A DNA stretch of 32,034 nucleotides from Bacteroidota bacterium. GTDB lineage: Bacteria; Bacteroidota; Bacteroidia; Bacteroidales; UBA1715. The DNA is taken from the NCBI GenBank assembly GCA_009786075.1, contig WQTX01000026.1, forward strand, positions 5 through 32,038, read 5' to 3'. The number at the start of each line of letters is the position of its first letter. The stretch's first letter is position 1. The position numbers were made by a program, and so were the translations under genes. This document shows positions 1-7,931 of this stretch, piece after piece. The notes beneath the pieces are model-generated. The model made no database searches and had not been told where the DNA came from. It worked only from the letters and a program-made list of their open reading frames with translations.

Positions 1-67
1 TTTTTTGCGCGCAAGCGCGTTTTTTTAGAGTAAACACGAAGGCACGAAGACAGAAAGACACGAAGAA
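1..67. repeat. Half copy of a palindromic 'cttcgtgt' repeat at the left window edge
   Basis: A GC hairpin (GCGC stem, GCAA loop) lies between T runs at 1-26. Iterated 'cacgaag' words follow to about 67. The first 36 bases are identical to 31999-32034, and a related complete element lies at 13341-13500. The other half of the palindrome would lie upstream of base 1, so the window was cut inside the element. Confidence 0.8.
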
Positions 68-74
68 TATTTTC

Positions 75-1172
75 TTAACTAAACGACATTGATTTTTTAA
101 TTTTAATTTGTGCCAATTTTTCGACCCATGCAAATAAGTAACCGGTACATGCCGAAAGTGGAATTGCCAAAACAACAATTACAGTAAATGCGTACCACGA
201 GTTATTGCCACCGCCAAACAACATTCGGCGAATTTCTGCAAGCAATAAAAACACAAATGGGTGGAACAAAAATATGGTTAGCCCATGTTTGGTGTATTGC
301 TTGTAAACCCACGCAAATACTGAGTTTCGTTTGCAAAAATTAATTGCTCGAATAATATGGTTTGAAAAAATATACAGCAAACCAAGCAAACCAAGCGAAA
401 ATACCAAAAATATAAACGTTGGCGGAAATTTATTGTTTTGCATACTTGGCGAAATGTCGTAAAACACAATTGCCAGCACAACTGTAATTGCGCAACAGGC
501 AACCACAATTATGGCATTGCGAATTTGTTGTTTTGAACGCTGCATAATTGTTGTAAAAAATAAACCTAAATAGGTAAAAAATCCGTAAAAAGCAGTCATT
601 TTTGAGAAATGCAAGGTTCTACCGGTAATAGGAATTATTTTAATCTGCAACAACACAAGCAATGTGGCAAAAAACAATAAAGGCAAAATTTGCAGGAAAA
701 TTTTAGAATTTCGCTCGTAATACAAGCGCAAAAACGGAAAAAGCGCCATAACCAACAAATACACCGGTACAAACCACAATGCCCACATTAAAATATTGGG
801 ATTGCAAGATGAGGATTGCTCAAAATATAAAAACCAGTCGGCAAGCACTTTGCCGGTATTAAAAGTATCGGCAACGAAATACGTAATTATCAAACAAATA
901 ATTGCATACAACCAATACGGAAATAAAATGCGTTTGAAACGAATAGAATAAAATTCCCACAACGGTTTTTTCCTCGACATTCCGTTGCTTGCACCGGCTA
1001 TCACAAAAAATAATTGAGTGCCGAGCAATAGATATGTTTTGAAAATACTTTCCGGAAAAAAGCCCATCCAAAATAAGCAGTGGTTAAACACTACCCATAT
1101 CATAGCCAAGCCACGAAAGGTGTCTAAGCGTTCATCACGGAATTTTGATTGTTGGAGTTGTAATTGTTCCAT
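75..1172 (-). CDS. Acyltransferase family 3 membrane protein
   Basis: This is a polytopic inner-membrane protein of about 365 residues with roughly ten hydrophobic segments. The N-terminus carries the acyltransferase-3 signature: RLDTFRGLAMIWVVFNHCLF, then a segment ending in FFVIAGASNG and the basic loop FKRILFPYW. Family members O-acylate (often O-acetylate) surface glycans, so a role in modifying an envelope polysaccharide is inferred from the neighbouring glycan genes; the substrate cannot be read from sequence. I place the start at ATG 1172. The open frame runs 17 codons further upstream to 1223, but that extension is encoded by an interspersed repeat at 1186-1297 and is probably not translated. 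A good promoter lies at 1329-1357, so the leader would contain the repeat hairpin. Confidence 0.85.
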   Translation of the reverse strand: MEQLQLQQSKFRDERLDTFRGLAMIWVVFNHCLFWMGFFPESIFKTYLLLGTQLFFVIAGASNGMSRKKPLWEFYSIRFKRILFPYWLYAIICLIITYFVADTFNTGKVLADWFLYFEQSSSCNPNILMWALWFVPVYLLVMALFPFLRLYYERNSKIFLQILPLLFFATLLVLLQIKIIPITGRTLHFSKMTAFYGFFTYLGLFFTTIMQRSKQQIRNAIIVVACCAITVVLAIVFYDISPSMQNNKFPPTFIFLVFSLGLLGLLYIFSNHIIRAINFCKRNSVFAWVYKQYTKHGLTIFLFHPFVFLLLAEIRRMLFGGGNNSWYAFTVIVVLAIPLSACTGYLFAWVEKLAQIKIKKSMSFS

Positions 1173-1185
1173 TATGTAATTACAT

Positions 1186-1297
1186 GGATTGCTTCGTTTA
1201 CTTCGACTGCGCTCAGCAACCACCTCGCAATGACGCTTTTTTGTTGATTTGTGCTAACTCTCAAAAGAGCGTCATTGCGAACAAAGTGAAGCAATCC
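1186..1297. repeat. Palindromic MITE-like repeat with a nested second repeat
   Basis: The ends are inverted (ggattgcttc at 1186, gaagcaatcc at 1288-1297). Inner arms cctcgcaatgacgc (1223-1236) and gcgtcattgcga (1269-1280) also pair. The left arm is interrupted at 1199-1222 by a copy of the 20-base 'ttgctgagcgaagtcgaagt' repeat in reverse orientation. Related copies lie at 10669-10732 (half element, sharing the middle 'gatttgtgctaactctc') and 26771-26832 (short perfect hairpin). Confidence 0.8.
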
Positions 1298-1328
1298 AAT
1301 TTTTTTGTTTAGATATTAATTTATGTTA

Positions 1329-1357
1329 CAAATGTACGATTTTTTTTCTTACTCAAA
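1329..1357 (-). promoter_or_regulatory. Bacteroidota-type promoter for the acyltransferase gene
   Basis: Read on the minus strand, TTTG (1354-1357) is followed after 17 bases by TACATTTG (1329-1336), matching TTTG-N-TAnnTTTG. It overlaps the 3' end of the HAD gene and gives the acyltransferase gene its own promoter, with a leader of about 150 bases that includes the 1186-1297 palindrome. Confidence 0.6.
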
Positions 1358-1957
1358 CGCCCTAAAATAATTTTCATCGGCAAAGGCGAGTAATTCACGG
1401 TCGCCGCCACTATCGCCGTAAGCAATTAAGTAATACGTTTCACGTTCGGGAAATACTTCGAGCAGGCGATTGACCTTTTCTTGTCCGTAACAGTTTTTAC
1501 CGAGCAAACGACCGGTAATAATTTGATTTTTATTGATTTCTAATTTTGTTGCTAACACAGTGGAAATTCCTGTTTTTTCAGCCCATGGAATAAGCCAATT
1601 TTCAATTGATGCACTTACAATGCAAATTTCGTAACCGTTTTGTTTGTATTTTTCGAGCGTTTCGGCAAACTTTGGTTGGAGCATTGTGTCAATTTTTGCA
1701 CTAAACTTTTCGCAATATAAATTAAATTCCTGCAATGTCATACCTTTGAAAAAATACGAAATTACCCATTGTTTTACTTTCCAATTTGCCACTAAACGCA
1801 ATTTCATGGCAACAAGCACAGGCGAAAAAAACAAAAATCCTGCGTAAAATTGAAATTTTCCTTTGCTGAATTTTATAAATTCTATAAAACTGTCTTTGTT
1901 GGTTATTGTGCCGTCGAAATCGAAGGCTACAATGGTGGGTTTATTGTGTTCGTTCAT
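1349..1957 (-). CDS. HAD superfamily IB phosphatase
   Basis: This is a soluble 202-residue haloacid dehalogenase-type phosphatase of the phosphoserine-phosphatase-like IB group. Motif I is FDFDGT (D13 nucleophile, D15 acid), motif II is the serine in ICIVSAS (about S115), the motif III lysine is in GQEKVNRLL (about K141), and motif IV is YGDSGGDRELL (D162, D166). A helical cap lies between motifs I and II. It begins 12 bases after the GT-C gene and sits in an operon with a decaprenyl-phosphate phosphoribosyltransferase homologue. HAD-IB domains are often linked to UbiA enzymes, so I infer that it may remove the 5-phosphate from polyprenyl-phosphoryl phosphoribose. A general small-molecule phosphatase is the alternative. 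Confidence 0.85.
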   Translation of the reverse strand: MNEHNKPTIVAFDFDGTITNKDSFIEFIKFSKGKFQFYAGFLFFSPVLVAMKLRLVANWKVKQWVISYFFKGMTLQEFNLYCEKFSAKIDTMLQPKFAETLEKYKQNGYEICIVSASIENWLIPWAEKTGISTVLATKLEINKNQIITGRLLGKNCYGQEKVNRLLEVFPERETYYLIAYGDSGGDRELLAFADENYFRAFE

Positions 1958-1969
1958 AGCGTATTAGGC

Positions 1970-3280
1970 TTAAAATATTTCCGACAAAGCAAGCAAAATA
2001 TTGTATATCATGCTGCTTTTAATAATTGTGGTAAAATTAAAACCCATAACGGGAATTCCTACGAACAGCATAAGTAGCATCACGCTGGCTTTCGTCGGTT
2101 TCAAAAGGTAGGAAAAAGCATTGTTTATGTGCGAGGTGCAGGCACTAAAAAAAGCCGGAAATATGTGTTCCAATTTCTCTTTCGGTATCAGCAAAAATAT
2201 GGCAAAAGAACTTGTAACCCAATAAAAAAATATTCGCCCCAAATCGCAAGAAAGAAACAAGGCAACAGGGATTAAACACAGGAATTGAAAGATTAAAACC
2301 GACGATAAAACGTGTTTATCGCGATAAGTGAAAATGTGTTCTTTTTTCCTAAAAACCAACAGCGCATTGCTTGCAATATAATACACCACAGGAATAATCA
2401 TAAGCCAAAAAACGGTTGAATCGACACTCATACTTTTGCTTGAAAAATTCATTGTAGTGTGCGTTTGGAATGCGTAATCGCTCGTCCAGCCAATTGCACT
2501 TAAAGCACCGTGAGAGCTGGTGGTTAGTGTTGCGGCTTTTAAATTCGCCACCGGAACCCACGAATCCCAAATTGCTTGCGCCGTTTCTAAATTACCATGA
2601 TAGTGCAAAGTAAGAAAAAATGCCGCAATGCTTGGCAATAAAAAAGCTGCCGATAAGACTATTGATTGCCATCGTCCTTTGTGTTTATAATCGTTGCAGA
2701 GCAGTAAAAATAACATTGGCAACGAAAAAAACGCTATAACTTCGTGAACCTGCAATGCAATAATAAGCACTGTGTTTGCAACAAAAAATTTGATTGCCAA
2801 ACGATTGTTTTTAGCAAAAAACCAAAGAGTTGCAATCAAAAAAATAAGCATTAAATAGTCTCTTTTGTGCCAATACATGCCCCCAAACACGTGAGTACCA
2901 AAGAAAAAACACATGGGCAAAATATATAACGCATAGCCTTTTTTTACAAATGCCCACACGAAAAAAACAATAACAACAACAAGGCACACCAAACACAAAA
3001 TCTTCATTGTCCATTCAACATTGATGGTAAAGTTTTTGGCTATAAAAAACAATAGTTCCCCTATAAGACCTCGTCGCACGAAACCGCCCTGATAGTTAAC
3101 AAGCCATTCGGTATTAGTCCAACCTTCTTGACTGTGTTTCAAAAAAAATTGCTCTATAAAGCGTTGCACAAACGACACTACAAACAAGACAAAAGCCGTA
3201 TTCAAAAGCAGTTGTTTGATGTCAATTTTGTTGAGTACCGGCACAAAACTGGTTTTTATTTGATTGAAAAATTTTTTCAT
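1970..3280 (-). CDS. Polytopic GT-C-like membrane protein
   Basis: This is a membrane protein of about 436 residues with around ten hydrophobic helices. After the first helix it has the striking loop NYQGGFVRRGLIGELLFF, typical of a family of uncharacterised bacterial membrane proteins that resemble GT-C glycosyltransferases or flank them. A second loop carries YWHKRDY. Function is not established; a role in transferring or handling polyprenyl-linked sugars is inferred from its position. The ATG at 3280 overlaps the TGA of the upstream UbiA gene (ATGA), suggesting translational coupling. An in-frame upstream start at 3325 would lie deep inside the UbiA gene and is less likely. Confidence 0.7.
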   Translation of the reverse strand: MKKFFNQIKTSFVPVLNKIDIKQLLLNTAFVLFVVSFVQRFIEQFFLKHSQEGWTNTEWLVNYQGGFVRRGLIGELLFFIAKNFTINVEWTMKILCLVCLVVVIVFFVWAFVKKGYALYILPMCFFFGTHVFGGMYWHKRDYLMLIFLIATLWFFAKNNRLAIKFFVANTVLIIALQVHEVIAFFSLPMLFLLLCNDYKHKGRWQSIVLSAAFLLPSIAAFFLTLHYHGNLETAQAIWDSWVPVANLKAATLTTSSHGALSAIGWTSDYAFQTHTTMNFSSKSMSVDSTVFWLMIIPVVYYIASNALLVFRKKEHIFTYRDKHVLSSVLIFQFLCLIPVALFLSCDLGRIFFYWVTSSFAIFLLIPKEKLEHIFPAFFSACTSHINNAFSYLLKPTKASVMLLMLFVGIPVMGFNFTTIIKSSMIYNILLALSEIF

Positions 3281-4155
3281 ACGTAAATAATAAACAAAAA
3301 CGAAGCCACCCAACCCATAATACAAGCCTGCAAAAACCGGTCGCGAATGAGTACTTTCGTAGGACTGCCGCTTTTTAAATCAACAATGGTAATTTGCAAA
3401 TAACGAATAATTCCCGTGAGTACAAAAATTGCCGTAACATACACATGCTTACTGCCAAACCGTTCAATCACAGTCGGCGAAAGCGTGTACATAATGTAGG
3501 CAAGAATGGTAATGGTTGAAATTATTGTCATCACTTGGTTTAAAAAATCAAGATTGTAGCGATTGGTGTGCGTGCGCGGCGCAACGCCGGTGCTTTCGTA
3601 GAGTACCACATCATCGCGGCGTTTGGCAAAAGCGAGAAACAATGCAAGCAAAAATGTCATGATAATAATCCATTCCGAAAGTTCTATGCCTGTGGCAACA
3701 CCGCCTACGCAAATACGCAACACAAATCCGGTGGCTATAATCAGCACATCAATAATTGCAATATGCTTTAAACGAAGACAATAGGCTACGTTCATGCAAA
3801 AATAAAATCCGATTATTGCCATAAGTTCAAAACGTGCCAAACCTGAAAAAATAAACAACAGCAGCATTGAAACTGCTACACACGCCACCATTAGCGCGTG
3901 CGCCATTTGTTTGGAAATTGCTCCCGAAGCTATTGGGCGTTTCGATTTTTCGGGATGCAGTTTGTCCATTTCCACATCGCAAATATCATTCAAACAATAA
4001 ATTGCGCTTGCCGCAAATGAAAATGCGAAAAATGCCACAACGCACTGCAACAACAAATCAAAATGAAGCAACTGTCCGCCAAAAAAAAGCGGAAGAAACA
4101 CAAAACCGTTTTTGAGCCATTGCTGGGGGCGGAGGATTTTTAGTATGTTTTTCAT
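3277..4155 (-). CDS. UbiA-family decaprenyl-phosphate phosphoribosyltransferase-like enzyme
   Basis: This is an integral-membrane prenyltransferase-fold protein of 292 residues and about nine helices. The first aspartate motif is NDICDVEMD (residues 56-64), followed by KLHPEKSKRPIASG. The second is KRRDD (about 178-182), in the position of the KRR motif of the Rv3806c branch. That branch moves phosphoribose from PRPP to decaprenyl phosphate, the first committed step to decaprenyl-phosphoryl pentose donors. The N-terminal RPQQWLKNGFVFLPLFF is typical of it. It lies between GT-C-like genes and is followed by a HAD phosphatase, which suits synthesis of a lipid-linked ribose or arabinose. No DprE1/DprE2 epimerase is visible here, so the final sugar is unknown. 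A quinone-type UbiA is less likely given the KRRDD motif. Confidence 0.8.
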   Translation of the reverse strand: MKNILKILRPQQWLKNGFVFLPLFFGGQLLHFDLLLQCVVAFFAFSFAASAIYCLNDICDVEMDKLHPEKSKRPIASGAISKQMAHALMVACVAVSMLLLFIFSGLARFELMAIIGFYFCMNVAYCLRLKHIAIIDVLIIATGFVLRICVGGVATGIELSEWIIIMTFLLALFLAFAKRRDDVVLYESTGVAPRTHTNRYNLDFLNQVMTIISTITILAYIMYTLSPTVIERFGSKHVYVTAIFVLTGIIRYLQITIVDLKSGSPTKVLIRDRFLQACIMGWVASFLFIIYV

Positions 4156-4192
4156 GATAATTGATGTTAAGATATTTATTGTCTTATGTCTA

Positions 4193-5851
4193 TTAGTCTT
4201 GTATCCTATATCTTAAAACTCTATTCTGTATTTCACACTGTGCAGTATCAAACAATACAGCAGGATTGAGCCCTATGCCAAATAGTTTATCTTCGTCATA
4301 CGTTGCTTTTTCGTAGGGCAGTCCTGCCTTATCAGTTCTCAGTTTTAAGGCAAAATTCCCGCCAAAATACACTTTGATAGGTTTGGGCGACTGCGCCATT
4401 ACTGAGTGTATATTATCAATTTTTGCCTTAAAATCGGTGTACATTCTGTTTACTGCAAGAGTTGTTGCTATTGCATTGATAATGAGCATGGCATATATAA
4501 TATAGCATAGTATTTTGGTATGTTTTGTTTGATTTTCTTTTTCGAAATATAAACAAATAACAAGCGGAAATGCGTAAAAAAACGGCACATAGCGAGCCCA
4601 CCAACCTGACGGTAATATAAATAATGCAATAAACAAAATGCTTGCAAAAATTGAATATGGCAGCCGCTTTTTATTACGTAGAAAATCTTTTTGCCGGATT
4701 GCTTCGGCAACTAACAAAGCAACAGAAATAAGCATTGTCCAAAGAAAAAATCCTCCAAAACCACCAAGGCGAGGAGTAGCTCTGCCAAGAAAATGATATT
4801 TATCGACTTGAAAGGCTGTTTTTCGCCATTCCAAATACCCGTTTGGTTGTGCTACAAGAGAAATTAACACTTGCGTAATTTGCGATTTATCGCGCAAACA
4901 AGTAGGCATATTACCTATCATTATATCCTCTTTCCCTTCGCCCATCAACGGATACAAGGGGTGTGCGTGGTCGATAGTATTGGTAATGTAAGGATTATAA
5001 TTGATAAAACCTACCGCAACAATGCCACTTACGGCAGTGGCAATAAGCACTTTGCGCAGAGTTTGGAAATTTTTTGTAAAAATCCAATACACACAAAAGC
5101 ACAAAACAGCAAAAGCGCACCAAAATAAAACATTGAATTTGATAGATACAGCAAGTATCACAACCGATACAATAATCAACAATGCTTTGCGTGATTGTGT
5201 TTTACCAAAAGTAATCAAGGCGGGAATGAGCATGAGCAATAAGGAATACATTGCAAAGTCGATAAGAAAGGAAAACGACTGCTGCAACACTACCGGGCAA
5301 AGCAAAAAAAGCAGAGTAAAAAACACTTGTTTGCGTACAGACAACATGTTGTAAAACCGCTGCAAAAACGAGAAAAACAGTAACCCCGATGCAGCAATAA
5401 GTATAAAATTAACGGCTTTGCCGCTTTCAATTTCGCCGGTAAGACTGTAAATTGTGGCGGCAACGGTTTCCAAACCTTTGCTGTAATGATTGACATACTT
5501 CCAACCTCCGGTATTAATATCAGATGCCGGTGCATGAGCCGCAAAGAAAGGATTCCAACCGTTGGCAAGTTTCCAAATCATTTCTTGATGATACCACTGT
5601 CCATCGAACGAATGATCGAGCACAAGCAACGATAAAAAACAAAACCCAACAATACTCAGCACAAGAATTGCACTCGAAAAAAGCCATTGTTTTATATTTT
5701 TTTGCGCCACAAAAAAAATCGCAACAATCGAAAAAACCACCGCAAGCGGAAACATAAACGCTTGAACGCGTCCGCCACACCAAAACACCACACTTGCAAT
5801 AAGTAAGGTAAAAACCGGCGTGAGTAGTAAACCGATGCCCCAAAGCTCCAT
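4193..5851 (-). CDS. Large GT-C-like membrane glycosyltransferase homologue
   Basis: This polytopic membrane protein of about 552 residues has around eleven hydrophobic helices and a soluble C-terminal tail of about 90 residues. The first large periplasmic loop has an acidic motif (FDGQWYHQEMIWKLANGWNP) followed by NHYSKGLE, a layout seen in GT-C enzymes that use polyprenyl-linked sugars. The donor and acceptor are unknown. I choose ATG 5851 (MELWGIG). The frame can be extended to a GTG at 5905, but those 18 residues come from the end of a repeat (5852-6117), and the equivalent codon in the sister repeat is ATG. The next gene, the UbiA enzyme, starts 37 bases downstream, so they are likely one transcript. 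Confidence 0.75.
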   Translation of the reverse strand: MELWGIGLLLTPVFTLLIASVVFWCGGRVQAFMFPLAVVFSIVAIFFVAQKNIKQWLFSSAILVLSIVGFCFLSLLVLDHSFDGQWYHQEMIWKLANGWNPFFAAHAPASDINTGGWKYVNHYSKGLETVAATIYSLTGEIESGKAVNFILIAASGLLFFSFLQRFYNMLSVRKQVFFTLLFLLCPVVLQQSFSFLIDFAMYSLLLMLIPALITFGKTQSRKALLIIVSVVILAVSIKFNVLFWCAFAVLCFCVYWIFTKNFQTLRKVLIATAVSGIVAVGFINYNPYITNTIDHAHPLYPLMGEGKEDIMIGNMPTCLRDKSQITQVLISLVAQPNGYLEWRKTAFQVDKYHFLGRATPRLGGFGGFFLWTMLISVALLVAEAIRQKDFLRNKKRLPYSIFASILFIALFILPSGWWARYVPFFYAFPLVICLYFEKENQTKHTKILCYIIYAMLIINAIATTLAVNRMYTDFKAKIDNIHSVMAQSPKPIKVYFGGNFALKLRTDKAGLPYEKATYDEDKLFGIGLNPAVLFDTAQCEIQNRVLRYRIQD

Positions 5852-6117
5852 GAATCCCCTACAGGAAGACTTGCTGATGCTTAGATTATTTTGTTCGTTT
5901 TTCACGTGTTTATAATTTTATAAGTTGTTGAATTATAATTATTTCGTTTGGCATGACTTCCCCAAAAATCTTATGGAAATTTCATTTGTTTTCAGCTTTT
6001 TATCCTTTTATCGTGCGTAGCACATGTATCTATTTTTATCGTCCAAGTCTCCTTGCGGTCGCTGGGCATGGTGATTGCTGAGCGAAGTCGAAGTGTCGAA
6101 GTGGGGCGATTTAGGGT
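5852..6117. repeat. Composite interspersed repeat, copy A
   Basis: It shares two blocks with copy B (7709-7931). Bases 5867-5903 match 7735-7771 with a few differences, and 6005-6061 match 7792-7848 with one mismatch. Both copies end in 'ttgctgagcgaagtcgaagt' and a 'ggggacttaggg'-like motif. This copy holds an extra AT-rich stretch between the blocks. Its right edge supplies the last codons and stop of the 6111-7700 gene. Confidence 0.8.
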
Positions 6118-7700
6118 TTTTCCCCCATAATATGTATAACATCAACCGTATCGCATTGTATATCATCTATGTTGAGCGGCAACTGCATTCCCGGTACTTT
6201 CGCAACCGACAAAACTACGTCATCGCCTTGCGCCGATTGTTCCAAAAATATTATGTGAACAATTGTATCTTTATTTGAATAATCGGCATACAATTTTTTA
6301 TAATCTTCATAGCCGGTTACAATCACGCCTTTTCGCGCAAAATATTTTTCCCAATGATTGTGAGGCACCACGTGCGGGGCAAATTTCGATGTTGTTTTGT
6401 GTAAATTTTTTAAGTAATACACATCGCCGGTTTTTATTTCGTATGTCGCTAAAAATTCATTTACAGCATCAAATTTACGGTTTGAACGTTTTAAATCGTT
6501 GGTAATGCCCACATTTGCCTCATGAACCACCACTGCAACAAAAAACAACGATAGTGCAATAACCAAAGTCGTAATTTTTCTCGCTATTTCGTTGAATGAA
6601 AGCAATTTATTGAGCGCAAAAATAATGGAAGCAAATAGCAAAAGTACTCCAAAAAACGAAACCCCGGTACTTACCCAGCCCGCAAAAAACGTTTTGGTAA
6701 ATTGTACCGATAGAGCCAGCGGGAAATGAGGAATATACATAATTACCACACCGAGCAACGACGTGCAAATCAATTGTTTATACGTTAGTTTTGTGGAAAA
6801 TTTTCGAAACAAAAACAAATAAAAATACAGAGCCGCCAAACCTTTCAGTATGCTTACAAAACCAACATGTTTTGGACTTGGAAACCCCCAATTTCTATAA
6901 TCCCAAAACGTATTGGTAGGAATTGCATGACGATTTAATTTATTGATACATTTGAAAAATTTTTGAAGCGATAAATCGGGAGAAAACGAAGAACCGGGGT
7001 AGCGGGAAGGATAAAAATGCAGGAAAATAAAATAGGCGGCAACATAGAGCAATCCGAATATAACGAATGGCAGTAATTCAATAGTTATTTTTTTGATATT
7101 GTGAGATTTATGTATAGTTTTAATACTGTACTGCGAAACAATGAAAATAAAAATAACTATGTAAAGCATTACATAACTCTCATAAAAAAGTGTTGCAATG
7201 AAAAAAATAACAGACGCTACCAACAAATACAAATATTTAGCAGTTTTGAAATAACTGTAAATCAAATGAAATGCAACAAATATGAGCGACAACGAAAACG
7301 TGAAATAAAACGGGTGCGAAACCGTCATGGAATGCCACGGTATCATTTGATAAAAAACACAGGCAAATAAGGCTGCCAGCAGTGTAAATTTTCTATCGGC
7401 AAGCACCCTGTCGACCAACCACACAAACAGGAAGAATGAGGTAAACACCGGAAATATTTGCATAAAACAAAAATAAACATGACTGTCGATTACGTAGGGT
7501 AGCGAATACACCCATTGCATAAGAACAAAATAAAACCGTCCGTTATATGTCGCCATTTCGAAACCATTTGTAAAGTCGAATAACGGGTGTGCGCACATAA
7601 AATAATTAAAATCGTCGCCGGTTATCATTTTCACACCCCACATAGGGAGCATGGCAATAATAAATAAGCAAAACAAAAAGAACCATTGTTCTTTATGCAT
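6111..7700 (-). CDS. GT-C-like membrane protein (DUF6056/GtrII-like)
   Basis: This membrane protein has about 529 residues from ATG 7700, with around eleven helices and a soluble C-terminal region of about 100 residues. After the first helix it has MITGDDFNYF, then a second motif TYNGRFYF. An acidic DD motif followed by NGR is typical of the DUF6056/GtrII-like group of GT-C glycosyltransferases. Substrate unknown; surface glycan assembly is inferred from context. The frame stays open to 7772 (ATG, MKNEQNN) and beyond, but everything upstream of 7709 is repeat copy B, so the shorter start is preferred. The stop codon and last residues (GEKP) fall in the edge of repeat copy A. Whether it is co-transcribed with the 4193-5851 gene is uncertain. 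Confidence 0.7.
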   Translation of the reverse strand: MHKEQWFFLFCLFIIAMLPMWGVKMITGDDFNYFMCAHPLFDFTNGFEMATYNGRFYFVLMQWVYSLPYVIDSHVYFCFMQIFPVFTSFFLFVWLVDRVLADRKFTLLAALFACVFYQMIPWHSMTVSHPFYFTFSLSLIFVAFHLIYSYFKTAKYLYLLVASVIFFIATLFYESYVMLYIVIFIFIVSQYSIKTIHKSHNIKKITIELLPFVIFGLLYVAAYFIFLHFYPSRYPGSSFSPDLSLQKFFKCINKLNRHAIPTNTFWDYRNWGFPSPKHVGFVSILKGLAALYFYLFLFRKFSTKLTYKQLICTSLLGVVIMYIPHFPLALSVQFTKTFFAGWVSTGVSFFGVLLLFASIIFALNKLLSFNEIARKITTLVIALSLFFVAVVVHEANVGITNDLKRSNRKFDAVNEFLATYEIKTGDVYYLKNLHKTTSKFAPHVVPHNHWEKYFARKGVIVTGYEDYKKLYADYSNKDTIVHIIFLEQSAQGDDVVLSVAKVPGMQLPLNIDDIQCDTVDVIHIMGEKP

Positions 7701-7708
7701 AGTCTCTA

Positions 7709-7931
7709 AAAACCCCCTAAATCCACCATAGGTGGACTTGCTGATACGCGGATTATTTTGTTCGTTTTTCATTCGTTTTCTGTTTTTTATGCTTTTATCG
7801 TGCGTAGCACATGTATCTATTTTTATCGTCCAAGTCTCCTTACGGTCGTTGAGTATAGTGGTTGCTGAGCGAAGTCGAAGTACGGTTGCTGAGCGAAGTC
7901 GAAGTATCGAAGTAGGGGACTTAGGGGGCTT
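7709..7931. repeat. Composite interspersed repeat, copy B
   Basis: It is bounded by 'ccccctaaatccacc' on the left and 'ggggacttagggggc' on the right, which are inverted relative to each other. The right part holds two tandem copies of 'ttgctgagcgaagtcgaagt' (7862-7881 and 7886-7905). Shared blocks with copy A lie at 7735-7771 and 7792-7848. The element fills the space between rdgB and the GT-C gene and leaves an open frame running into that gene. Confidence 0.8.

Noticed and set aside
1173..1223. 17-codon N-terminal extension of the acyltransferase (MVAERSRSK)
   Set aside because: It is encoded by the nested repeat at 1199-1222. The conserved family N-terminus starts after ATG 1172.
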